The notes under the pieces: model-generated | The model's input: the letters and a program-made list of their open reading frames with translations, nothing else | Told to the model about the DNA's origin: nothing | Database searches by the model: none | NCBI GenBank assembly: GCA_027704905.1 | Contig: CM051006.1 | Coordinates: forward strand, 6,904,415-6,968,414 | From: Muraenolepis orangiensis | Taxonomy: Eukaryota; Chordata; Actinopteri; Gadiformes; Muraenolepididae | DNA length: 64,000 bases | Reading direction: 5' to 3' | Part shown: piece by piece, positions 52,401 through 63,871 of the stretch | Position numbering within the stretch: position 1 is the first letter of the stretch | Layout of the letters: the number at the start of each line of letters is the position of its first letter | Position numbers and translations under genes: made by a program

Positions 52401-55400
52401 TTGAGGACACCAGACAGACTTGTGTTTTGAACCCAGAGCCTTCAGCTGGGAGACCAACACCCTAACCACTAGACTATTCTGCCCTGAATTTGCAGCAGAG
52501 TACAACATTAAATACAAAAATATATATATAAATAACTAATAAATCAAATCATAATAATGTATACAAATAAAATAGGTTTCCACAGTTTCACTGTGAATAC
52601 CATTATATCCTAAGTGTGTGGTGTGCCAATCCCCAGAGTGAGTGATAATGCCTTACATGCTCGGTGTGGGCCATGCCGATGCCGTCCTCCACAATCTGCT
52701 CCCCGCCCTCGATCTGCTGCACGATGCCCACCAGCTTGCGGGAGTAGTCGGACACCTCCTCGGTGAAGGAGCGGATGCAGTGGGCCATGTCCAGGATGGA
52801 GGCGCGGATCTGGTTGGCCTCCGTCTCCAGCACGGCATGCTGAGGGAGGAGGAGGAGGAGGAGGAGGAGGAGAGCGATGGAGGAGAGCGATACACAAACG
52901 TGAGAGCGATACAAACAATCTCCCCTCGTAAATAAAAGGAGACTGTTGTTGTTGATAGGGTTTTGGTGCCTTGTTTACTCAACTGTTGGGGAATGTTAAT
53001 GTGTCAAACATGCCAAGAAATAAGAACAATGGGAATCCATGAGGGGGATCTGGTTAAAAGGAAAAAGGAAAGTACTTCTTAAACTGTTGTGACTATGTAC
53101 ACTTTTTAGGATAATGATGCTACTGCCCAATTGTTTTTAGTTTTTATTTCATGTGATATCATTTATAATATATATATATATATTAAATTAAATTACGTCC
53201 CGTCTTGTCTATGCCTCCGTTTATTTTGTTTATTTTTTTTACATTTTTGATATAAGTTCGTGTAAGGTATGTAGTGTCTTGTGATGTCGTTTAAAAATAA
53301 AATATATATATATATTAGGTATATAAGGGTGCGGTACCTTGTGTCCCTGATGCTTGCCGTACTCCTTGCACACGCAGCACATGAGCGGGCCCGTGGTGCA
53401 GGGGTCCTCCAGGCACACAAACTCGATGGCGTGGACCTGGTGCTGGAGACACAGCGTCTTCTCGTGGGGCTTGTCGGCCAGCGGCACACGCCGGTGCTTG
53501 GCCAGGGTGCGCGTGGAGTGCGTGAGCTGGGAGCACTCAGCGCACAGGTGCGTGGCGCACACCGTGCAGTACATGGAGGCCGTGTGGCTCTCGTCCTCGT
53601 CGCAGCGGATCACGCACTGCCAGATGGACACACACACACAGGTTGGAACTATATGTGGGGGGGGGGGGGGGGGGGGGGGTTTGTATTTGTGAGCGACCGT
53701 ATTGGGGCTTGTTCAGGAGAAACACACACACACACACACACACACACCACACACACCCCCCCCCCCCCCGTATTGGGGCTTGTTCAGGAGAAGGGAGAAA
53801 AGAACACCCACACACAGAACAGGTTTACCTCTCCCATGCTTTTCAGGGCATCCTCTGCTATACTGGACTGGTTGGTCGCTCCATTCTGTAGTCTCTCCAG
53901 CAGCTCAAGCAGAGCAAAATTCTTCTTGAGGCCCCAAACACCAGAATCTCCTGAACATGAAAATAAAAAAAATAGCAACATTTAAAGTTAGTTGAAGTTA
54001 GTTAAAGTAGTGATTATCAGCCAAAAATGTATAACAATGCCGTGATAAGAGTTTCTAATGACATTCAACTGACATTTCGTAATCTAAAAATAAATTAAGA
54101 ATGGCGACCTCAACCCAATAAACACTATTATTTTAATTGGATGCACATTTGTCAATGGCTGAAAAGGGATGAAATGGAACACAAAATGGGATTACGGTTA
54201 CAAACTGACAGGACTTGTTGATCAATTGCAATCAGAATGGATTCTTATACGGCTTGACTAACTGAAATTGCCATGTTTACATCTGTACATGTTGGCACTC
54301 ATTGCCCATTCCCTTAAGGGCTTTACCAGAGTGCTTTTCCAACATTGAAAAGCACCCACTACTTTGCAACAGGAGAAGGGCAGATTTGAAAGGACTGCCA
54401 TCTAAAATAAACTCCTCACAGGCAAGGGGGAGGGGGGGGGAGCAGATGAAGAATGCAGATTTAGCTTTTCCCAAACAAAACAAAAAAATGTGTGCACTTC
54501 TACATGACGATGAAAACATCTCCATCCGCTGCTCACCCAGCTCAGTGACCTGTCTGTCGAAGGGACAGCGCACCGCCCTGCCGTGGAGGGGCAGCCGGGT
54601 GAGACAGTCATGGCACACGGTGTGACCGCAGAGCAGGAGACGGGGAACCTTGTCCCCCTGCAGGGAGAACACGTCCTCGCACACCCCGCACTCAAGAACC
54701 TGTAAACACACACACACACACACATGTTGTGATCATCACGGACATGGCGCACAAGGAAAAAGTCTACGGTATAATAAGTAATTCGATTAGATTCAAATGT
54801 ATTGTCAGTGTACACGCTGTACTTGTACAAGCACAAGTACAGTACAGCGAAAATAATTTGGCATCTAACCAGAGTGCAAATGTTGCAGTGAAGTGCATGG
54901 TGATATATACTTTACAGTTTACAGTGGCTACAAGACAGTCTACTACACAGTAACATATAAAAATATATACGGCAGGTACAAATGTAAAAATGTACACGCC
55001 ATCATACAGGTATGTTATCAATACATATGTTAACTATAGGTAGACAGTTATGATTACAGTGCAAGGCAAGTCATAAAGCAGATAACTAAACGTCTTGAAT
55101 AGCGCGTATGTGTACGATGTCATTATGGCGTCAACGTTGACTTCGTGGTTCATATTATTCATATTATTATCATCATAGCCAACATCGCAGTGGACTCCCA
55201 AGCTGGCATATCTTCAGTTAGCATCGGCACCGGCCATAGGCTAACCCCAGAGCTAGCATCAAAAGCCAGTCAAGAGACGCATTTAACAAGTGTGACAAGT
55301 GTGCACAAATTTGCTAATTGTGGCTTCGGGTAGAGTTTAATCGTCGTGATAATATTATAATCAATAGCTCCCAATAACGCAGGCGATAACTGCTTGGTGG

Positions 55401-55659
55401 CACACACACACACCGACACCGACGCCGATGCAGAAGCAAAGAAGCACAGACAGTCGTTTAACGTTGAGCTACGATGCGATCGATCACAGGGTATCGATGA
55501 ACGTAAGGGGGGGGGTGGTGATCATCGATAACTGACCTTGACCGAGCCGCCGTGGGCAGCTGCCCCCCTCCCGTGTCGACCCCCACAGGTGTCCATGGTG
55601 GCGGCTCCTAGCAGCAGGGCGCCCTGCTTGTTGGTGACGACGCCTGCAGCAGCGGCCAT
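49491..55659 (-). CDS. trim23: Trim23, RING/B-box ubiquitin ligase with ARF GTPase domain
   Basis: Eleven exons (5' to 3'): 55659-55537, 54699-54537, 53950-53829, 53616-53338, 52839-52657, 52162-51947, 51515-51381, 51157-51028, 50588-50478, 50172-50048, 49670-49491. GT-AG throughout; 588 aa (human 574). Order: a variable N-terminus of 41 aa (one exon), RING from C45 (CGVCEDVF, CGHTVCHDC, RCPFD), two B-boxes in exon 4 (residues 137-229; CDEDESH, CTVCATHLCAECS, CCVCKEYGKHQGH), coiled coil over about 230-400, and the ARF domain from about 416. GTPase motifs are GLDGAGKT (425-432), WDVGGK (467-472; K replaces the ARF Gln, as in human TRIM23) and NKQD (527-530). Trim23 is a cytosolic/Golgi-linked E3 ligase known in autophagy and antiviral signalling. 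The C-end QLVAAGVLDVA is identical to human. Confidence 0.98.
49680..49920 (-). mobile_element. LINE/SINE 3' end in trim23 intron 10
   Basis: Inverted copy of the 38.5/40.1-kb family. The plus strand begins AATTAGATTAGATTCAAAAT, then CAGCGAAAATAATCTAACCA, GAGTGCAAATG and AAAGTGCATGGTAATATAT. Confidence 0.7.
50240..50425 (+). mobile_element. LINE 3'-tail in trim23 intron 9
   Basis: TGTATTCATGATGCTGCTGC, ACTACTGGCACTT and GGGGAGTAAGCGTTCTA match the 40.8-41.25-kb LINE end. It closes with GGCGAATAAAAACATCTTCA. Confidence 0.7.
51809..51826. repeat. poly(C) tract in trim23 intron 6
   Basis: Eighteen-C run about 120 bp from exon 6. Confidence 0.95.
52390..52490 (-). mobile_element. tRNA-like SINE head in trim23 intron 5
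   Basis: The minus strand reads GGGCAGAATAGTCTAGTGGT (A-box-like), TAGGGTGTTGGTCTCCCAGC, TGAAGGCTCTGGGTTCAAAA (B box). It is one of the better-preserved heads of this family, in trim23 sense orientation. Confidence 0.7.
52843..52872. repeat. (GGA)10 microsatellite at trim23 exon 5 acceptor
   Basis: On the transcribed strand it is a (TCC)n pyrimidine run that ends 3-4 nt before the CAG acceptor of exon 5, so it serves as its polypyrimidine tract. Confidence 0.9.
53658..53770. repeat. poly(G), (CA)n and poly(C) cluster with short duplication
   Basis: A G run (53658-53680), then CGTATTGGGGCTTGTTCAGG, (CA)n 53721-53749, a C run (53756-53769), then the same CGTATTGGGGCTTGTTCAGG again. All lie in trim23 intron 3, 40-150 bp from exon 4. 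Confidence 0.9.
54777..55020 (-). mobile_element. LINE/SINE 3' end in trim23 intron 1
   Basis: Inverted member of the 38.5/40.1-kb family: ATTCGATTAGATTCAAATGT, ATTGTCAGTGTACAC, GGCATCTAACCAGAGTGCAA and AGTGAAGTGCATGGTGATAT. Confidence 0.75.
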
Positions 55660-56457
55660 TCTGTGCAGCCCTACATACATATAGACAGAAGAGAAGGGAT
55701 GTTTATTGTTTAATCACTTCCGTCTTGGCTCGATATTTTAGGTCAGAATATATAGATTAGGTTATATGTTGATTGCTATATTGATGAGGTATATCTATTT
55801 TTCTTTTAAACAAGGGTTGGTGGTAACGGAAAGCGTACTGTGTTCATCATCATGTATTATAATAATAATAATAATAATAAAAAACGTTGGTGGTTCGCGC
55901 ATGCGCACTTTGATTGAGCTGCCCGAGTAAATTATTATTTTTATACCTTTTTATTATTTTTTATTATTATACCAGATTAAAGGAGTAAAGGGGCTTCTGA
56001 TATATAATATTTTACTATTTCAGACCAAATTCACAGGTGTCGATCAGCCGTTGTTAAACATCCCATGTGATCATTTGTGATTTTGGTTGGCTGGATTGTT
56101 TGATTTGTTTGCGTTGGAAAATAGTTTTTGGATTTGACATGGTACAATTATAAAGGTTTTTGTGATTGCATTTTAATTGCATTATACAATATATACTGTA
56201 TACATTAAGTAAACATGCTTTAGGTGTAACTTTCCACTATTCACACAAACAAGTATAACACATCAACGATCCATCGATAAATCTCAATATAACTGATCAG
56301 ATTATTCTCAGTAATTCACAAATTGACAACAAAAACAGTGTCCTATATACTTCTCCGTTACAACAAAGTGGAGATTGTAATTTCAATGATGCATGCACAA
56401 TACAAACAATTGAAACATGCATTTCAATATATATATATATATACATATGTATATATA

Positions 56458-56517
<60 letters not shown>

Positions 56518-56754
56518 GCCTATGTTATTGATCATACCATGCGCCATATAGATTTAAAAAAAAAAAACCCCGGAATGATTCGCGCACAAAAAGGTGTATT
56601 TGAGTGAGTGATGACGACATACATCCACGGTGACGTCACACACGGTAGCTCCGCCCACCTTCTGCCAAGCCTCACGTCACGTGACGGACGTCACAAGCTT
56701 TAACTGTTAGAAGAACAAGAAGGGGAAGAATCACCAACAAAACGAAACATAACA
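55660..56754. promoter_or_regulatory. divergent trim23/bbln intergenic region
   Basis: The 1.1 kb holds both 5' ends. Near bbln there is a consensus CRE, TGACGTCA (56631-56638), a CCGCCC box (56651-56656), a palindromic E-box GTCACGTGAC (56676-56685) and a second GACGTCAC half-CRE (56688-56694), all within 125 bp of the ATG. A (TA)n run lies upstream (56427-56517). Sites are read by eye and have not been tested. Confidence 0.65.
56427..56517. repeat. (TA)n array with ATGTA variants
   Basis: TATATA blocks separated by CATATG or TGTATA. It is highly self-complementary. Confidence 0.95.
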
Positions 56755-57516
56755 ATGGCTGGACCAAACGGGGACCCCGACATATCGATCGACGACGACG
56801 GAACGGCGGAAGACGAAGATGATTTCAGTGAAGGAGGTACAAATAAATCCGTTTCTTGTGTCTTATGTTGGCTAACATTTGTGCTAACGTGTGTTGTGCT
56901 GCTACGTATGGCTAAAACGTATCAAGTGGATTATAATCCTACCCACACTCAGTAGGCTATACCTTTTTTTTTCTATTTGAGTATAATATAATTGAATATT
57001 ATATCCATAAGGTATACAAGACTCACTTGATCCACCAAATTGCCAGCTTGATTGACGGTTTTTCTATTTGGACTTGATTCAATTCAAAATAACATTATAC
57101 AGAGTTGATTAGATTAGAATGTATTGTACAACACAAGTACAGTATTGCGAAAATAAGTGCAAATGTTGCCGTAAAAAGTGCATGGTAATATCATTTACAG
57201 GGGTTAAATAAGATGGAAAGACAGGGGGGGACGTAGACGTGTACTCATCCTCCCAGCTTTCTCTCTATTTGCAGAATACACTTCCATCAACTCCATGCTG
57301 GATCAGATTAACAATAGTCTGGATGACTTGGAAGACCGCAATGACTCTCTGAATGGGAAGCTGCACGAACTGTTGGAGTCCAACCGTCAGGCCAGGGTGG
57401 AGTTTAGAGCTCAGCTGGCTGAACCCCAGACCAAGGACCACTTGGACGATGAAGAGGACTCTTCTTCTTCTTCAGCATCCCAACAAGAAAAAGACCAAGA
57501 CTGGGAAAAACCATGA
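56755..57516 (+). CDS. bbln: Bbln, bublin coiled-coil protein (UPF0184 / C9orf16 family)
   Basis: Two exons, 56755-56836 and 57275-57516, joined GT-AG in phase 1, encode 107 aa. The start MAGPNGDPDIS corresponds to the MSGPNGD start of human. The acidic N-part (DDDGTAEDEDDFSEGE) leads into the family core YTSINSMLDQINNSLDDLED, RNDSLNGKLHELLESNRQAR and VEFRAQLAE, a coiled coil at about residues 30-78. Human is 83 aa; the extra length here is a C-terminal tail rich in Asp, Glu, Ser and Gln (DDEEDSSSSSASQQEKDQ). The family is a conserved small cytoplasmic coiled-coil protein linked to intermediate-filament organisation in worms. It is head to head with trim23 and convergent with ciz1, which is also its neighbour in human. 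Confidence 0.95.
57105..57215 (-). mobile_element. LINE/SINE 3'-end fragment in bbln intron 1
   Basis: TTGATTAGATTAGAATGTAT, GCGAAAATAAGTGCAAATGT and AAAGTGCATGGTAATAT match the inverted members at 49.7 and 54.8 kb. Confidence 0.65.
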
Positions 57517-60500
57517 CTGTGTGCGAGAGATGTGTGAAGAAGCGTGCATGCTTTTTCCCTTGATGTACAATATCTCAAATATCTAAAGTTTATTTTGTTT
57601 CATACATTTGACAAGGGTACCACAGATGTGTAAACATTATCTTCATTTATACCAACACGATTTAAACAACCTCGGTCAGAAAATAGTCTGTTAATGTTAA
57701 TTTCCTTGCCTGCTTCTTTTTTTTCTTAGAAATAAGCTACAGTTAAACCGGACATGGTCCAGAATGGTGTAGCTTAAGTTATGTTACTTTTCCTGCTAGA
57801 AGCATCTATCAGGGTCAGTGAATCATCATTTAAAAATAACATTGGCTGGAAAGAGAACGAGATAAAGTACTCAAGTGTTGTATATACGATTTACAAACCA
57901 TCTAGCTATTGAAAACATTCCAATCTGTGTATTTATTATATCAATTGTGTTATATATATATATTCCATAAAAATTGTCTATCAAAAAAAGGTACATTCAG
58001 GAAATACCAGTTTGTATTATTTTGATTATTACAGAATACCCCATCCCTTTAGGTAGTTATTTAAATGAATAAAAACACAATTTGGGGAATTATCTGATAT
58101 TTTAATATAAATTAAAATGACAAAACATTCAACTTTCAAAAATACATGAAACTTCCAGCAGTTAGAAAAAAGACAAGTGTCGTTTGTTCATTTTGTCAGT
58201 TGCTGAATAAAAATACAATAACAAAACATACAACCTTGTTTGTTTTGAACTGTTCCTTTAGACATGCCTCTCTCTCTCTCATCCACCCTCAGACAGATAG
58301 GCAAAAACCAGCTACAATCATCATTTTTTTTTCCATGCACAAATTTAGTCCATTCATGAGTCCAAAGTCATTCCCCCCTTTAGGCCTCATGTGAACTCAA
58401 AAACCCAACCAGGAGATCGCCATGTGTGTTAACTGCCAGTTGGGTTAAAAAAAGGTCCCCTTCTTTCTTCACGTTTGAAATCAGTTAAATCTACCAGTAT
58501 TTAAAAAGGGGGAAGTGGTCGTGTATCCCTTCAGGATGGATCAACAATTTAAAACCAAAGTTATTAAATATACACAAGCATACATCTATAACTAGGCAAT
58601 AGATTTAGCAAATGACACTAGCCTAAGAAATAACTATTCTCCAATCAGATTTTAGATGCTACATTGCATGGCAACTGGCGCTTTTATACCATTGATACCA
58701 CGTAACGCTTAGGCAATATATAGTCTGGGCATTTTCAATTAAAACTAACCGCCCCTCCAGTGTATCGCAGCAAAATAAATCAAAATCACTTCAGATTGAA
58801 AATGAGCGAAATAGTATAAACATGTGAACGCATGCGTCATAACACAATCAACGGAAACAAGTGTATAAAAAATAAAAATAAAAGTCCTAAGCAGTAGAAC
58901 TTCTCAACTGGCCACTAAAGAAACACTTGCAGCTATACCACAATGGTTCCAGTTCTTGTGAAAACAGAGCTGTCTTTTGCAACACATGGTTGAATTGCAG
59001 AGGATAATAGCCAAGAGTATATTCAAGATTTTCGGTTGGTTTATATGAAATTAGGTTTCATATAAAACTCAAAACACATTTAGATGTACACAAGATGTAT
59101 TTTTCTTTCTGAAATGATTAGTCAAAAAAAAAAAAAAGAACCAGCTCTATTGGGATTCAGATGAAACCAGTATAATGCTCAGACAGTTGTAGCCAACACG
59201 TTCTAGAAGAGGGAAAATGCGTCGCACACTTAACCACGGCCGGAGGACTATAAACACAAATGTCGACCAAACTAAAACATCATGGACAACATACACGTTA
59301 AACAAAGCTAGGATAAGACTCACGATTCAACAGTAGTTTTTGTTTAATACTTAAACACTCAAAAGAGGCTTCTCAACGTGCCACTACAATTATAATTTGG
59401 TTCCACAGAGCAGTTATATTCCTTGATTGATACATTGAAAGAATTAAAACTGTGCTACATGGAAAGCATCTATGTGGTAAACGCCATGACTGCGTTTGTA
59501 AGAATTTTGCCTATTTTCGAGGGTGAATGTTGCGCTCAATCAACCAACTTTCTAGGTTAAACCTTTTCACATCACTGGTCAGAATTTTTTATTAATTTCT
59601 TTTTTTCCAAAAGGGAGAACTTTTGGATCAACTTCATTATGTGAAAGAACAAAGAACAAAAAAAAGGACATCCTTTACCTTATGATGAAACAACCTCTAT
59701 TTGTAATCATGTGCAATTTATGACAAATTAAATGAATACAATACCTTATTCAGTCATATAGAAAATAATGCCCCATGTAGGATTAGCCCAGCTCAAATCC
59801 TAACAAGCTGAAAGTCATACATCAGGTAAACCGGATCTAAACAAAATAAAAGAAAAGTCATTTCAATAATTAGGCTAGGTGCCGATTTGTAGCCAAACGT
59901 CTGATTTTTTTTTCTTCCTTATCAATTGTTGAATGAATTGAATTGTGTTTAATCCTTGTTAATTCACACCCGATTACCAAATGCCTTTTACACCTTTAAA
60001 AAAAAAAACAAGCTCTGGTAACCACACACACACACACACACACAGCGTTACCTGGTGTAATGCAGGACCATTGTTATTCACGGTTGGCCTTCAGACCACA
60101 GGCTTGTCATGGTCAAAATGTGATTCCTAGCTCTGGCTTTGTCGGCGGATACAGACCCAATACGAGAGACAGGTTTTATGAAATCAGTTTTGCTACAAGT
60201 AGCACAAAGTCACTGCCCAGCTGCCTCGTGTGCTACTTGAGGCCTGGTCTGCACATCTAATCTGCTGCCCAACTAGTCTGTAAACCAATGAATTCTAATC
60301 ATCGTGTTATGAATATGAGATGTTAATTTCCTACCTTTCCACAAGCTCAAGCCAAACTCGTACTGAAAGCCAGCTAGGAAACCTATAGGCTATATTTGTG
60401 GGTTTCAATCTACATCCCACCAAATATCAAACAATATAAAACGAACAAAAGAAGAAAAAAAAACACCAAAAATAACCAAACGGTTCCAAGGTAGTCTTTT

Positions 60501-60531
60501 GTCAAGTTTCTCGTCTCACGGTTGGAGTCTT
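57517..60531. other. 3' UTRs of convergent bbln and ciz1
   Basis: AT-rich, no coding potential. bbln probably ends at the AATAAA at 58068-58073. The remaining 2.4 kb is probably ciz1 3' UTR. On the minus strand a candidate AATAAA lies at 59588-59593, and ATTAAA occurs near 58101. A (CA)n run lies at 60023-60044. No transposon or RNA gene was recognised. Confidence 0.55.
58068..58073 (+). terminator. bbln: poly(A) signal of bbln
   Basis: AATAAA about 550 bp past the stop codon, in a T- and A-rich context. Confidence 0.6.
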
Positions 60532-63500
60532 CTAGCGTCTCCTTGACCTTCTCTTCTGGGCGGCTTTTGCCTTTCCTGTGGTCGTCTTCTTCTCTGGCTC
60601 TTCCTTCTCCTCCACTGCTGCCTCCGCTTCTTCTGCCGGCGCCTCCTCAGCCAATTGTGCGTCAGCTGGCTCCTCCTTCTCAGCCAATAGCGCCTTAGCC
60701 GGCTCCTCCTCCTCCTCCTCCTCCTCAGCCGGCTCCTCCTCCTTAGCCAATAGCGCCTTAGCCGGCTCCTCCTCCTCAGCCAATAGCGCCTTAGCCGGCT
60801 CCTCCTCCTCAGCCAATAGCGCCTTAGCCGGCTCCTCCTCCTCAGCCAATGGCGCCTTAGCCGGCTCCTCCTCCTCAGCCAATGGCGCCTTAGCCGGCTC
60901 CTCCTCCTCCTCCTCCTCCTCCTCCTCCTCCTCAGCTTTTAGCTCGTCAGCCTGTTCCTCCTGGTCGGACAGCAGCTTGTCCTCCTCCTCCTCGGTCAGG
61001 GCGAGGGGGTCACAGAGCGGGTCGGCCGCCGAGGCCTCAGTGAGGTCCTGGGGTACTACCGGTGGTTCCGGCAGATCCAGGTCGCTGGAGGCAGCGGGGT
61101 TAGGGGTACTGTCCAAACACTTAAGTTCACTCACAGGCCTGAGACGGTCGTCGGAGTTGCTGGCTGTTGGAGGTCCGTCCTGCTGGCTGGTCTTTAAGGC
61201 TTTGTACTTCTATAGAACAAATAAGGCATCTTGTTTGATTTACTAAGCAATGTATGAATTCAACCCTTACAGCGGGTTGGGTATCAATCATATGAAAATA
61301 AATACAAATAACCAAATAATGCTGGCAATCCCAATAAAAAAAGCCCACTCAAACTGACCTTGAAGTGCTCAAAGTGTGTGAGAGACTTGCAGTGGGAGTG
61401 TAACGCCTTGGACTCATACTGGTAGAACTTGTTGCAGAGGCGACAGAGGAAGCCGGCCACCGGAACTAGGAAACGAGAGCCTATAGGAAGGCAAAAGAAG
61501 CGAGAGAATGAATCATCTCTGACATCCCATAGTATTGAATGATTAGGGTGTACATTATTGGGGTTTTTACTACAGCATCTCAAACTCAACGGAGTTTGAG
61601 ATGGTTACTCACCATAGGCTGTGTCAGTCTTATACTCCTCATCCATGCTCATTCTCTCCAAGGTCACCTCTGTCTGGGAGGACAGGTGATCCTGTGAATG
61701 GAACAGCGCAAACAATTTTTCAAGATCATTTCCAAGAATTCATATACAAATCAGTTGTTTTTTCCCCCAGAGTTTGGGGGGGGGAAATAATGTGTCACCA
61801 GTTGGTAGGAGCCATGGGTCTCGTCATCCTCCACGGTGCCGCCGTCCTCGTGGTCCTTCAGGCCCTGAGCGGTAAAGCAAAACCACACGGAAACAAACCA
61901 TGAGCATGTGGGCGCCGCCGACGCAGAAGGAACCGGGGACCTTTTTTCCACCTAGAAAATAAACTAGAAAAGTGTCTGGAAAATATTCACAATTGTTGAT
62001 TATATTTTGTTTCCATTTCTGTATTATTCCGTTGAATTAACTCGTCATCAATGTTGGAATTGTACATCGCAATGACCGCCGGCATTTTGGGAGTGTCGGA
62101 GCGTTACTCGGTCGTGTTAGTCGTAATGGTGTTTTGGTCATTGTTTAGTAATTAATCGTGGAAGGATGTCATTTTGGGGAGACATTTGGGGTCACATTTG
62201 AAACTGGTGTGTCCAGTCCCGTCACCTTGTGCGCCTTGCTGCAGCTGTGGTCAGCGGATCCAGAGGTCAGATGAGTTCCACAGCGGGGACACGGGCTCTG
62301 CTCTGCCCTTTCCTCCCTGGAGACGAGACGCACAAAACGGATGAGACAAACATGTGTGCATTGCTGGACATAGCTCATGATTATTTAGCAACCGTACGTC
62401 ATTTAGCACACACACACACACAATGATGACTCACCGGTAAGGCCGAGACCAAACAAATATAATCAACGATCTTTGCGGTTGGTTTAAGTGGTGATATTCT
62501 ACTGGTATTGTTGAAAGGGAGCCACGGCATGTTAACCAAGTAGCTACCCCATTCCCACGCAGCCCACATGAGGCATGAGTCATCTTACAGTGAAGAAGTG
62601 GAAGCGGTGGTTGCAAGAGGCTCACCCGTCTTTGTTGGCGGCCTGCAGAGACTCTTGCACGCGGGGCAGCAGCGTGACCAGACGGGCGTTACTCGTGTCC
62701 TGGACGTCCACCATCCTCTGCCGGTGGAGGACGCCGTTCATGTGACTGCGGAAGCTCTGCCCACAACACAAAACACAGGCAGAGGTTAGAGAACACACTG
62801 GGAAAAAATTAAATACAAAAATGCCAAATTAATAAAATTATGAATAATAGTTTCCCCACCAAGCTACAGTTTAGAACCAAGATGTCTGCTAGGTGAATAA
62901 GGCCTATTAGACTCTACTATGGAGGGATGGATGGATAGCCACATTACAACCGTGCATCCGTCGCCCCCACCTGCTGGCTGTGGCAGGTAATGCTGCAGAG
63001 GTGGCAGTAGAGGTTGTTGGTCCCCTCCAGGTTGTCGTCCGGGCTCGGGTCGTCTTGAGATCCCGCAGGGGCATCCGGGTCCTCTGGCCCCTCTTCCATG
63101 ACAGAGTCATCCACCAGACAGCAGTCACTGAGCTGGTCGGAGGGCAACAGCGAGGGTATGCACGGTCAGAGTGGAGCAATTTATGACAAGTCATTTATCC
63201 AAAATAGTATGGGCACCAGAGACTACCACAAGCACAGGAAAGGCTTTAATCCAACATGACCAAGTGATTTAGAAGTGTTCATTAATGAGAAGCTAGGGGT
63301 TTAGGCATCTCGCTCACGGACACCAACAGGTAGTCTGCGGGCATTGAGGTTAGAATCCAGATCCTTTTGGCTGGGAGTCAAACATGCGAGCCACTAGACT
63401 ATCCTGTGTCACCAACAACAAACTCCAATGACAATAGTATGTAGGCCTTGCCCACGGTTGCCGTGGCTGGTTTAAGCAGCCTCACCTGGTCCGAGTCAGA

Positions 63501-63871
63501 CTGATTACTCTATGGCTGGTCACACACACACGAGAATCTTACTTCTGCATCTGCGCCTTCTGCATCTGCACCATCTGCATCTTCTAGGACCTTGGTTGCT
63601 GTTGTGGAACCAACCTCTCCCACAATGGTGCAGTCTAGGACAGAGACACACCAGGGCCATTGGATAGTGACATGAATTCACCAGCAGTAGCCATCAATAA
63701 TATGAAACCAAACAAGCATTAAGCAGGACATACTTTGCACAAAGCACATTTTTTAGGCTCATTTGACACTTTCACCAATACCCTCTATAATGTGCGTTCT
63801 CACCAGGATCCTCTGCAGCGCCGTCACTGTCCAGGATAACGGTCTCTGTTGCCATGGCCGGCACTTCTGAC
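60532..63871 (-). CDS. ciz1: Ciz1, CDKN1A-interacting zinc-finger protein (C-terminal part)
   Basis: Nine exons (5' to 3'): 63871-63804, 63634-63543, 63132-62971, 62756-62626, 62316-62226, 61864-61799, 61691-61613, 61480-61359, 61209-60532. The frame stays open throughout and gives 495 residues plus stop. The first exon begins inside a codon, so upstream exons lie beyond the window. Seen: an acidic N-part, a U1/matrin-type finger spanning two exons (CHLCSITCHSQQSFRSHMNG, C-x2-C-x12-H-x5-H), a second C-x2-C finger (CPRCGTHLTSGSADHSCSKA), and a third matrin-type finger (CRLCNKFYQYESKALHSHCK...H). Then comes a long acidic tail with an 11-residue repeat and a basic end (KAAQKRRSRRR). Ciz1 is a nuclear-matrix protein that helps start DNA replication and anchors Xist RNA in mammals. 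Identity rests on finger order and the bbln neighbour. Confidence 0.88.
60646..60942 (-). repeat. ciz1: coding minisatellite in the last ciz1 exon
   Basis: A 33-bp unit encoding EEEEPAKALLA (variants APLA, AKEEE, AEKEEPADAQLA) occurs about seven times, with pure Glu runs between. The reading frame is kept in every unit because all indels are multiples of three. The array makes up about 100 residues of the acidic tail. Confidence 0.95.
61774..61786. repeat. G-rich tract beside ciz1 exon
   Basis: A G run (GTTTGGGGGGGGGAAA) in the intron just 3' of ciz1 exon 61799-61864. Confidence 0.85.
63325..63412 (-). mobile_element. tRNA-like SINE head in ciz1 intron
   Basis: The minus strand reads CAGGATAGTCTAGTGGCTCG (A-box-like), TTTGACTCCCAGCCAAAAGG and ATCTGGATTCTAACCTC (decayed B box). 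Confidence 0.6.

Noticed and set aside
60578..61246. 222-codon plus-strand frame, Ser/Ala-rich
   Set aside because: Antisense shadow of the acidic repeat in the last ciz1 exon.
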